From a virus: 64,000 bases of DNA. Positions 39,494 to 48,965 of this stretch are shown here, piece after piece. The stretch covers positions 1 to 64,000 of IMG/VR virus record IMGVR_UViG_3300046167_000815; one strand, 5' to 3'. The notes under the pieces were generated by a model that saw nothing but the letters and a program-made list of their open reading frames with translations, did no database searches and was not told the origin of the DNA. The position numbers and the translations under genes are program-made. Each line of letters opens with the position of its first letter. Within the stretch, counting starts at the first letter, position 1.

Positions 39494-42400
39494 ATGGCTT
39501 GTAGATATTTTGTTGGTGGTTACTCACTAACCGAAGCACAATTTAAAAAAGTGCTTAATGATGGTCTTCTAGATCAATTACTAGTTAAACAAGGTATTGA
39601 AATACCAGGGTTTAATATTAAAGAGGAGTTTATAGAAAGTACTCTTGAAAGTGCTAAACAAGGTCCTGTAGAATTAAGAGTAGTATCTAAAATAAACAGT
39701 AAGAAGCGAATAAACAATCAATTAGAAAAAGTAAGCTACACAGAAGGAGACGTTATAGGCGGGACTAATAGAAGAAGTGCTGCACGTAAATTAACTACTG
39801 TTATAAAAGAAGCTAACGATCAAATTAAAAAAGAAAATAAAAGGTTAAATAAAAAAAGAAAACCAATAGACCTCATACTGGTAACTTCTGTTGGAGGTAA
39901 ACTACAATACGGAGAAAATATTTCTAAAAAAGTAGTACAAGAAATAGAAGACAGTCCTTATGTAAATCTAGAAGATGGTTTTATATATATGCTGGTTCCT
40001 AGTTCTTACGGTTTATATCCAATAAGATTAGAGTCCCGTTTCTTAGGAGAAACAAATGTAGGTAGCCAAGTAAAAGAAAACGTAAAAAAATTATTTACTG
40101 AAACAGACAACAAAGTTTTTGACAATATTGCAAAAAATATAAGTAGGTTTTTATATAAAACAACAATAAAAAAGACTCCTGAAGGAGTTAATATAACTAC
40201 TACTAAAGCAGATAAAGAACAAGTATCAAAGACTTTTGAAACTGCCGAAGAACTAATTACTTTTATTTTAGGAGACCGAGCAGGTAAAAAACTAAACAAA
40301 GATAAAGACGGCAACCTTAGTACTAATAAAGGTTTATTGGCTCATGTAAACAGTTTAAAAATAAACAATAATGTTAAAGACCCTAATTCTTTATCTAATG
40401 ATTTTTATGCTAACAATGAATTTATAACTACAGATGTCTATACTGAAGGAGGTAACTTTTTTAATAGCAGTAGTTTTGTTGTAGAAGCATTTAATCCTAC
40501 AACCCAAACAACAAAAGTATTAGGAGAGATATTAAGCAGCTCTATACCTGTTAAAGAAGAAAGTGAGGCTAGCTCTAAAATAGTTAAACCTATTGTAAAA
40601 GAAGAAACTAAAGAAGACGAACTTCCAATTAATAATAAAACAATAGAAGAAGTACAAGAACTTCAATCTATTTATATACCTATAGAAAACTCTAATTTAC
40701 AATATAGAGTTTACGTAAGAGCTAAAGAAAATACTTTAGAAATGTATGAAGTAGAAAAAGGAAGTTTAGTAGCTGTTCCTAATTCTAATGCAAAAAAATG
40801 GAAAGTATCTTCTAAGGCAAATTCTAAAGAAACTAGTATTGCTCGTAAAGAAGCAAAGCCTAAGTTTGACGAACTTAAAAAACAGTTTGGTACAAAAGAT
40901 ACTACTACTCCAGAAGGAGGTATATACCAAGATCCTAAAACTGGAGAAGATGTAGGAACAGGTTTGTTTGATAATCCTATTGTTGAAGAAACAGAATCTA
41001 CTCCTGAGACAGAAACAAACATATCAGGAATATTTGATTACGGAGAAGAAGGAGATGTAGGGGAAGATTTAGATATAAAACCACGTACTCGTACTGTAGA
41101 TAATAAAGAAAACGCTGTACAATGGGATAAAGAAAAAGAACTTAAATGGTTAATAGATAAACTAGGCAGAAAAGTTCTAGATGGAAAAGTATCTTTATTT
41201 AATTCTGTAGAAGACTTAGAATCTTATTTGCCTAAAGAAACTTACGAAATGCTATTAGAAGCACGTAAAAACGGAAAGTTTCTTAACGGTTTGTTTACTA
41301 AAGCAGGAATGTACATATCAAACAATGCTTTTGATGGAACAGGTTTTCACGAAGCATTTCACGTAGTATTTAATCTAGGGCTTAACTTAGAACAAAGAAT
41401 TAGTTTATTAAATGAAGCAGTAGAAAAATACTCTGACGAAATCTCACCAGAAGCTACTTTAATAAAAATAGAAGAAGTACTTGCAGATAAGTTTATGGAG
41501 TACGTACAAGCAGAAGGAGAAGTAAAAGGTCTTGTAGGAAAAATAGGCAAATGGTTTAAAGCTATGTTTAGAGGTTTTAAATTATTTTTTAATAAAAACT
41601 CTGTAGTTTCTATATCAGATTTGTTTAGTGATATTCAATTAGGTGTTTATAAAAACAAAATTACTTTTGAAAATACGGACTTAACTAAAATACATCCTGA
41701 AAATATTAAGCTGCGTGAAACAGAAAATACTAATAAAAGTAATAACGATCCTATACCAGAGTTAGATCCTAGATTAAAAAAAGATGCTTTTCAATATATG
41801 GAAAACAGACTTTTTCAAGAACTAGATAAAATAAGAGAAGAAAACGCTGATTTTAAAAATTTATCAGATTCTGAATTAATTAATGAAATATCTAAACAAG
41901 GAGGTATAAAACGTATTTACGGGGTGCTTCTTTATAGAATGTCCCTGGACGCTAAGGCTAGTGCAAACGCAGGTAAAGATATTTCTAATTTATTAGAAAT
42001 ATGGAATGCGTTTACAAATAACAATAAAGCAATAGAAAAAACAATAATTGCTGGAAAAAGAATGCCTATTTTTAAACTAGGCCTTACTCCTTTAGCTAAA
42101 GAGTTTAATCGTTCTTTACGTAATAGAGGTATTAATATTAATTTAGATTCAATAGAAGACTTAAAATATACTTTTACAGAAGAAGAAGAAAATTCTTTTG
42201 CTAAAGATGTAGAGAATAGCACTGCAGAAGAGCGTTGGCAACAAGCTTATATAGAAATAAATCCACAAGAAACTTTATCTCAACTTACTAGAAGAAGACT
42301 AAGTACTATTCCAAAAATGATTATAGTAGACGGAGAAGAAGTGAGAGCTACTAATAGATTAGGAATTCCTATTAACTATTCTGAAAAAGAAGTATTTGCT

Positions 42401-45400
42401 TATTTAGCCCATAATATTACTGATTCTTATAGTCCTTCTAAAATGGTAAATAGACTAAAAGAATTGTCTGACAAAAAACCTTTTATAGAAGAGATTTTAA
42501 ATATGATACAAAAGTATCCTAATTTTAAAAATTCTTTGTACACTACTTTGGCTTCTAAAACTTTTCAAAAGTTTTTAATGGTTTTAGAAGTAGATGGAAA
42601 TTACAGAACTTTTTATTCTAACAGAAAATCTATAGATAATCTTATTACAGAAACTATGATTAACGGTTTTGTAGTAGATGAGAATCCTCTTTTTGATAAA
42701 CACGATAGTGAAAGTGAACTAAAAGGACAAATAGATTTTGAAACTCCTATTAAGAAAAAAGTATCAGAACAAATTGCTAGATTAAATAGTCTAACAGAGC
42801 GTAGTAAGGTTACTACTACTAAAGAAGAAATAACTGATTTTATTAGTGACTTTGCAAAATTTTTAAAAGACAATCATTTAAGTGTAAGTGAAGATCAGTT
42901 ATTAGAAATATGGAATCCTGATACAGAAAATACTAAATCTAAATGGAATAATATTGTAAAATTACTTAGTAGTACTGGTAAAATATTTAAAGAACTTGAG
43001 CAAGGTAGAAATCCTTTTTTACAAATGCGAGTGTCGGACGACAGTGTATTTAAAAATGTATTAAAAGAATTTGTATTTAGAGCAAAATCAGGAATGGAAA
43101 AAGACCTAAGTATTGCTTTTGTAAATGGAAATAAAAAAGCAGTATACGCAGTTCAATATTCTAATTACTTAAATAAACTAATTTCTAAATTTAAAAATCC
43201 TAAAGATTTTAAAGAATACAAAGCAGAAATAGCAAACGATCCTTTGCTTAGTAGTATGCCAATGATTACAGATCTTTTAACCGAAGAAGGAGAGGCTTCT
43301 CAGTTAATGGATAATTTAGAAACAGTTATTTTTGATTCTTTAGCAAGAAGCGGAAAAAATACAAATGTAGACTATTCTGATTTGTCAGATATTGAAATAG
43401 AATCTATGGCAATGGCGGCCTTTTTTAAACAAGGTAACAAAAGCAACTATGGTTATTACAAACTTCCTATTCCTGCAGATAACTCTGTATTGCCTCTAAT
43501 TCAATATAAAAAATATGACTTTAAAGAAGTCGTAGATAGATTTGTTCAAGTAGCCAATGCAGAAAGAAAAAGAATAAATTTCTTTAAAAATTTACCAGAA
43601 GACTCTTCTCTTCTTTTAATAGAAAACTTTAAGAAGAACGCAGGTAAATATCATATATTAAACTTTTTAAATGGCAAAGTATCTGAAAATACTAGTGTTG
43701 ATGATATTAGAATTATAATAGAAGACCATTTACTAACAGAGTTTTTAGAGTTACAAAAAGAAAAATATAAAGATGCGGGCATAATAAAAGAATACGAAAA
43801 GGGCCCTAATGGTAAAATTACTTTTACTGATGGAGTAATTAGTAAAAGCCAAGAAAAAAATTCTTCAGAGTTCTTTAAAAGTTATTTGTTTAATTCATAT
43901 TTAATGAATACTCAAATGACTACTATTTTTGCAGGGGACCCTGCTTTTTATACAGGCACAGGAGATTATCAAAAAAGATACAAACAAATAGTATCTCCTG
44001 GAACTTTTACTAATTCTGAAATTATATATGATAAGTATTCTGGTTTAGTATTCAATGATGAAGTAGCTCCTACAGAATCTTACGTTGTAGATAATATTAT
44101 AGATTTAGTAAGAGCTTCTGATCTGCCTGCAGAAAACAAAAAAGAATTAATAGCTAGATGGGAATCAACTAGAAGTACTACTTCTGATAAAGGCCATAAT
44201 AATCTTACTGATGCGGCTACTTTTATATCTTTAGATAGAGCTAAAAATATTTTAGTATCTCTTGATAGATATACTCCAGCACATAAAAAAGCATTTGAAA
44301 GAATAAAAAAAGGAATTGAAAAACCAGAAGACTCTGCTTTGTTTAGTGTCTCAAAACCTTTTATGTTTAGTAAGATGAATATAGAAGGAGTAGAAGTTCC
44401 TATTCAAATTAAAAACTCAGAAGTACTTTTAACTAAAGCACTTGCATATAAAAAAGATGCAGACGGAAACTTTATGCGTCCTAAACTAGTAGCTGCTTAC
44501 GATTTATTAAACAATCCTAAACCAGATGGTCCGCAAATAGATTTTATTGCTTTTGAATCTGCTGTAAAAGTAGGAGCTATAGGAAGTAAACTAGACGAAG
44601 AAGGAAACGTTACATATAATGAATTAGTAGAAGATGATGAAGGCAAACTAATATTAAACGGACCTCCTGCTATTGTTACTTTAGACCATGCAGACTGGAG
44701 ACTTCAACAAGAAGTACCGCCTAAATACGAAGATGCTTCTGGTAACTTTGGTAGCCAATTACGTAATCTAATTATAAGTGATATGTCAATGGACGGCATA
44801 TACAAAATAAATAAAAAAGATTATACAGGAAGAGAAGTAGCAAGAATGTATCAAGATCTTATAGTAGAAAATCTACAAGAGTCTTACGAAGATGTAGAAG
44901 AAATGTTCCTGGACGAAGACGGGGAAATAGACTATAAAAAAATTACTACTCATTTAAGAGCAGAAATTACAAGAAGAAACTTAGGAGAAGAATATTTTAA
45001 AGCAATAGAGCTTGTAGATAATGTTCGTAAAAATAAAAAAACACCTACTTTACCTCTTTGGCATCCTTTAGTTTCTTATAAAGTAGAAAGCCTTCTAAAC
45101 TCTTTCTTTAAAAATAATGTTACCAAACAAAAAATTAAAGGAGGAGCAATGGTCAATGCTACTTCTTACGGAGTATCTGAAGAACTAGAGTTCTACATAG
45201 ATAAAAACGGTAATTATTTAATGGAAGCTTTGCTGCCTTGGTGGACTAAAAGATTCTTTCCTAAAAATAAAGATGGCGAGATAGATTTAAAAACACTGCC
45301 AAAAGAATTAACAGCGCTTTTAGGTTACCGTATTCCTACTGAAGATAAATACTCTATGTTTAATATTAAAGTAGTAGGGTTTACGGATTCAGCAGCAGGA

Positions 45401-48400
45401 GGTACTATTATTCTTCCTCAAGAAGCTACTACTCAAGCAGGACTCGATTTTGATATTGATAAACTTTCTATGATTATTCCTGAGTACAGAATAACAAAAG
45501 AAGGTAAAATAGAATACAAAAAATATTTAAATGAAAATTCTTCTGCTGAAGAAATTGTGGACGCTATTTTTGACAGTAATAGTTCTTACGAATCTTTTGT
45601 TAATAAGTATGTTCCAAAAAGCAGTCAAAAAAGAATACTAAAGTTAAAAGAAGAAGCTGATCAAGATATTTTTAATTCTGTTTTATCAAGAAACAACTGG
45701 AAAAAAGATGTAGGTTTTACAGAGATTGTAACAGAAATAAAAGATTTAACAGAAGAAAGTAAAAAAGAAACAGACCCTGTAAAAAAAGCCGCTCTTAAAA
45801 AACAAATTAATTCTTTACGTAATAAAGTATACGAAGAAAAAGATTTATTTGATGCAGGTGTTAATACTGCGCATGAAAGATACAAGACTCTTAAAAAAGA
45901 TATAGCTGGTTTTGTAGAAACGATTTCTAAAGACGAATACGTAGACTTTAATACTAAAGCAACACGTAATAATCAATTATTACAAATAATGATTGGTATT
46001 ATGGAAAATAAAGAAACGGCTCTTTCTATTATTGACTCTGGTAACTTTGATAAGTTAATAGAATTAGGAACTAGTACTAGAATACTACAACTACCAAAAG
46101 ATTCTAATCTTAAAAAAGAAGGTATAGATATTTTAAAAGATTTTAAATCTGGAAAAATAGATGTTTTACAATATAGAGAACTACTTAAAGATTTTTCTAA
46201 AAAATTAGATGATAAGGATTTTAATATAAATTATCCTTCTACACAATTGACTTTGTTTAGACGTAATATGACAGGTAAAAAGCTAATTGGTATTTTTGCA
46301 AATCATAATTCTAATCATGCTAAAGCACAATACACAAATCTTGCTTTGAATTCAAGTGTTAAATTTGATGGAATAGAATACAACAGTTTAAATAATGTAA
46401 AAAATTCTGAAGGAGAAAGAATATCTAAATCATTAGCAATTAAATTAGCTGCTGTTGTAGACAACGCTCAAGAACCTGTATCTGCTTATTTAAATATGAA
46501 CACTTACACGGCCAATGTAATCGCATACTTATCTAGATTAGGAGTTAAAGAAGATACTATTTTTGCTTTTGTTAATCAACCTTCAATTGTAGAACTTACA
46601 AAAGAGCACTTTAACGAAAAAGGATCTGCTGCAACAGAAAAAAATAGAGTAGACAAACACATTGCACAGCTAAAAGGAGATTTAGGCATCAATAATATTA
46701 GTTTAGATTCTATAGAAATGGAAGAAGGGAATCTAAATTTAAAAGAATTGCAAGATGCTTTAGATAATAATAACTCTAAAGAAACATTAATTACTCAGTA
46801 TAAAGCGTTAGTAGCTTTTAAAGATCATTACAATATAGCAGAAGAATTAAGCCAAATAACGCAAGCTTCTAAAGTAGATACTCAACCTGTAGGTCCTTCT
46901 AATGGAGAAAACTATGTAATGATTAATAAACAACAAAGAGTATTAAATAGAAGTAACTCTATGATTACAGGTAAAGAAGAATTATTTTTTACAGAATCAG
47001 AGCAATTAATTAATCCTGCTTTTAATAAATATGGATGGTTAAAACCTTTAGGTATTTTAAATAAAGTATTTCCTTCTATAGGAAAAATTTCTACAGAAAC
47101 AGGTAGTATACAATACTCTATGCTAGGAAAAATAAAAAATTTCTTTTCTGATTTAAAAACAGATTTTAATTTAACAGCTTCGGAAGCACGCCAGGTAGAC
47201 AGTCTGTTTATGTCTTACATAGGGTCTAAACTTCCTTTCTTTAATTACAAAGATGCTACAAGAGTTTTAAATGAAGTTCCTGATACATTGCGTAAGTACA
47301 AAGAAGAAAACCCAGATTCTATTTACATGCCGCTTTTAGAAGCTTTGTATACTAAAGATGCTACAAGAACTGTTCCTGTACGTAGAATAGAATACTACAA
47401 TACAGGTAAGAAGAGTTTAGATCATGAAGAAGCAAGAGCAGCTTGGAAACAAATGCTAACTGCAGAAAATGCTAAAGACAGAAAACTAGCGTTAGATTTA
47501 GTTAAATATACTTTTTTCTCTAATGGATATAGTTTTAGTTCTTATTCATTCTTTAATATGATTCCTGTAGAGTTTTGGAAAGACTCTTTTGCAAAAGAAG
47601 ATATTAATAAAGGAGTAGGACTTTTAGACGAAAACAATAATAGTTTTAATGATATAGCTGAATTAGTTTTTGAAGATTTAAAAAACGAACCTGCGGTAGG
47701 AGTTGACGGTTACATAACACAATCAGGCGCTGTATATAATTTTATTAAACAGTTTATACAAAATACTGCAGAAAAATCTATGGTAGTACCTTCTTTAAAT
47801 TTAAAAGAAGATACTCCAAGAGGATTTACTCCTAAAAAAGGAGTTTTAAAATTAGCACCTGACGAAGTATTTGTTTTTGGAACTACACAAGAAGGAGCTC
47901 ATAATATAGATGCTGCAGGGTTTGCTTTTAGCGGAAACGCTACAACAAATAAATCTTTGTATAAAAAAGGAGACACAGGTAAATGGACTCAATACGGTAT
48001 AACGGGTCAAATTACACTTGGTACAGAAGGACAAGGATTTGGTATAAGAATGCAAAAAGCTACTTTTAAAGATGGGTCTTTAGAAAAAATAGAAGGTCCT
48101 AAACAATTAGAAGAAGCTGAAAGTAGAAAGCTTATAACATCTATGAAATCTGATTTAAGAAAATTAATTAAAGCAGCTAACGAAAATAATAATAAAACTT
48201 TTATTGTAGGAAATTTAGATAATTCTACTAATGATACAGGAAGAACAAGTTTTAAAATTATTAAACAAGCTTTAGAAGAAGTTAACAAAGAAGCTATGTT
48301 TCCTGAAAATGTAATTTTTCCTGAAAAATACGATCCAAGGATAAATAACAATAGAAAAATTGTAAAAGTTGATAATACTCAAAGTTTAATTATTAGAAAA

Positions 48401-48964
48401 GCAGCTCATCAAAACTATAAAAATAATGATGGAGTTTTTCCTTCTTTCTTTAAAGTAACTAAAAATAAAGTTACTAGTGTTTACGAAATAAATAAAGAAA
48501 CTTTAGATAAGGATTACTTAGAATACAATAAGATTCCTACATTAGGAACTAACAATTTTATTGTAGAATTTAATTACAATAATCCTATAAATGAGTCTAT
48601 AGTTCCTAAAATTATTAAGAAGAGCAGCGGTTTAACTTTGACCAACAAAAAAGAAATAGAGGAAAAGTATCAAGAAGCTCCTCCAATAGATCCTACAAAC
48701 TCTTCTTTGTTTACTATTTCTACAAAAGAAGTACTGGAAGATTTAAAAGACGACGATTACCCAGACATAGATGTTTTACAATTTTCTGCGCCTACAATAA
48801 AATCAAACATAGAAACACCAAATATTGGGCCCAAGGAAGCTCCTTACTCAGAATATAGTACTTTAGCAAAAAGTAAAAAGCAAGTTCCTATGCCAGAAAG
48901 TATTTGGGAAAAAGCAAGCGCTTTAGAAAAAGCAAGTATTATGATACAACTTAAAGAATGTTAA
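39494..48964 (+). CDS. Virion RNA polymerase polyprotein (zincin + RNAP + macro-like domain)
   Basis: A 3156-residue giant protein. Residues about 560-700 hold a zinc-metallopeptidase-like domain with H-E-A-F-H at 619-623, followed by a basic amphipathic stretch (G-K-W-F-K-A-M-F-R-G-F-K). The central part is the crAss-like single-chain RNA polymerase: the catalytic aspartates lie in D-F-D-I-D at 1985-1989, and a likely beta-type double-psi barrel lies upstream near 1740-1760 (V-P-P-K-Y and G-S-Q-L-R-N). The C-terminal region about 2790-2950 contains V-F-V-F-G-T-T-Q-E-G-A-H, resembling the macro-like phage domain that usually reads V-F-V-F-G-S-N. Such polymerases are packaged and injected to transcribe early genes. 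No frame breaks occur in 9.5 kb. Cleavage by the internal peptidase is possible but unproven. Confidence 0.85.
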   Translation: MACRYFVGGYSLTEAQFKKVLNDGLLDQLLVKQGIEIPGFNIKEEFIESTLESAKQGPVELRVVSKINSKKRINNQLEKVSYTEGDVIGGTNRRSAARKLTTVIKEANDQIKKENKRLNKKRKPIDLILVTSVGGKLQYGENISKKVVQEIEDSPYVNLEDGFIYMLVPSSYGLYPIRLESRFLGETNVGSQVKENVKKLFTETDNKVFDNIAKNISRFLYKTTIKKTPEGVNITTTKADKEQVSKTFETAEELITFILGDRAGKKLNKDKDGNLSTNKGLLAHVNSLKINNNVKDPNSLSNDFYANNEFITTDVYTEGGNFFNSSSFVVEAFNPTTQTTKVLGEILSSSIPVKEESEASSKIVKPIVKEETKEDELPINNKTIEEVQELQSIYIPIENSNLQYRVYVRAKENTLEMYEVEKGSLVAVPNSNAKKWKVSSKANSKETSIARKEAKPKFDELKKQFGTKDTTTPEGGIYQDPKTGEDVGTGLFDNPIVEETESTPETETNISGIFDYGEEGDVGEDLDIKPRTRTVDNKENAVQWDKEKELKWLIDKLGRKVLDGKVSLFNSVEDLESYLPKETYEMLLEARKNGKFLNGLFTKAGMYISNNAFDGTGFHEAFHVVFNLGLNLEQRISLLNEAVEKYSDEISPEATLIKIEEVLADKFMEYVQAEGEVKGLVGKIGKWFKAMFRGFKLFFNKNSVVSISDLFSDIQLGVYKNKITFENTDLTKIHPENIKLRETENTNKSNNDPIPELDPRLKKDAFQYMENRLFQELDKIREENADFKNLSDSELINEISKQGGIKRIYGVLLYRMSLDAKASANAGKDISNLLEIWNAFTNNNKAIEKTIIAGKRMPIFKLGLTPLAKEFNRSLRNRGININLDSIEDLKYTFTEEEENSFAKDVENSTAEERWQQAYIEINPQETLSQLTRRRLSTIPKMIIVDGEEVRATNRLGIPINYSEKEVFAYLAHNITDSYSPSKMVNRLKELSDKKPFIEEILNMIQKYPNFKNSLYTTLASKTFQKFLMVLEVDGNYRTFYSNRKSIDNLITETMINGFVVDENPLFDKHDSESELKGQIDFETPIKKKVSEQIARLNSLTERSKVTTTKEEITDFISDFAKFLKDNHLSVSEDQLLEIWNPDTENTKSKWNNIVKLLSSTGKIFKELEQGRNPFLQMRVSDDSVFKNVLKEFVFRAKSGMEKDLSIAFVNGNKKAVYAVQYSNYLNKLISKFKNPKDFKEYKAEIANDPLLSSMPMITDLLTEEGEASQLMDNLETVIFDSLARSGKNTNVDYSDLSDIEIESMAMAAFFKQGNKSNYGYYKLPIPADNSVLPLIQYKKYDFKEVVDRFVQVANAERKRINFFKNLPEDSSLLLIENFKKNAGKYHILNFLNGKVSENTSVDDIRIIIEDHLLTEFLELQKEKYKDAGIIKEYEKGPNGKITFTDGVISKSQEKNSSEFFKSYLFNSYLMNTQMTTIFAGDPAFYTGTGDYQKRYKQIVSPGTFTNSEIIYDKYSGLVFNDEVAPTESYVVDNIIDLVRASDLPAENKKELIARWESTRSTTSDKGHNNLTDAATFISLDRAKNILVSLDRYTPAHKKAFERIKKGIEKPEDSALFSVSKPFMFSKMNIEGVEVPIQIKNSEVLLTKALAYKKDADGNFMRPKLVAAYDLLNNPKPDGPQIDFIAFESAVKVGAIGSKLDEEGNVTYNELVEDDEGKLILNGPPAIVTLDHADWRLQQEVPPKYEDASGNFGSQLRNLIISDMSMDGIYKINKKDYTGREVARMYQDLIVENLQESYEDVEEMFLDEDGEIDYKKITTHLRAEITRRNLGEEYFKAIELVDNVRKNKKTPTLPLWHPLVSYKVESLLNSFFKNNVTKQKIKGGAMVNATSYGVSEELEFYIDKNGNYLMEALLPWWTKRFFPKNKDGEIDLKTLPKELTALLGYRIPTEDKYSMFNIKVVGFTDSAAGGTIILPQEATTQAGLDFDIDKLSMIIPEYRITKEGKIEYKKYLNENSSAEEIVDAIFDSNSSYESFVNKYVPKSSQKRILKLKEEADQDIFNSVLSRNNWKKDVGFTEIVTEIKDLTEESKKETDPVKKAALKKQINSLRNKVYEEKDLFDAGVNTAHERYKTLKKDIAGFVETISKDEYVDFNTKATRNNQLLQIMIGIMENKETALSIIDSGNFDKLIELGTSTRILQLPKDSNLKKEGIDILKDFKSGKIDVLQYRELLKDFSKKLDDKDFNINYPSTQLTLFRRNMTGKKLIGIFANHNSNHAKAQYTNLALNSSVKFDGIEYNSLNNVKNSEGERISKSLAIKLAAVVDNAQEPVSAYLNMNTYTANVIAYLSRLGVKEDTIFAFVNQPSIVELTKEHFNEKGSAATEKNRVDKHIAQLKGDLGINNISLDSIEMEEGNLNLKELQDALDNNNSKETLITQYKALVAFKDHYNIAEELSQITQASKVDTQPVGPSNGENYVMINKQQRVLNRSNSMITGKEELFFTESEQLINPAFNKYGWLKPLGILNKVFPSIGKISTETGSIQYSMLGKIKNFFSDLKTDFNLTASEARQVDSLFMSYIGSKLPFFNYKDATRVLNEVPDTLRKYKEENPDSIYMPLLEALYTKDATRTVPVRRIEYYNTGKKSLDHEEARAAWKQMLTAENAKDRKLALDLVKYTFFSNGYSFSSYSFFNMIPVEFWKDSFAKEDINKGVGLLDENNNSFNDIAELVFEDLKNEPAVGVDGYITQSGAVYNFIKQFIQNTAEKSMVVPSLNLKEDTPRGFTPKKGVLKLAPDEVFVFGTTQEGAHNIDAAGFAFSGNATTNKSLYKKGDTGKWTQYGITGQITLGTEGQGFGIRMQKATFKDGSLEKIEGPKQLEEAESRKLITSMKSDLRKLIKAANENNNKTFIVGNLDNSTNDTGRTSFKIIKQALEEVNKEAMFPENVIFPEKYDPRINNNRKIVKVDNTQSLIIRKAAHQNYKNNDGVFPSFFKVTKNKVTSVYEINKETLDKDYLEYNKIPTLGTNNFIVEFNYNNPINESIVPKIIKKSSGLTLTNKKEIEEKYQEAPPIDPTNSSLFTISTKEVLEDLKDDDYPDIDVLQFSAPTIKSNIETPNIGPKEAPYSEYSTLAKSKKQVPMPESIWEKASALEKASIMIQLKEC

Positions 48965-48965
48965 T

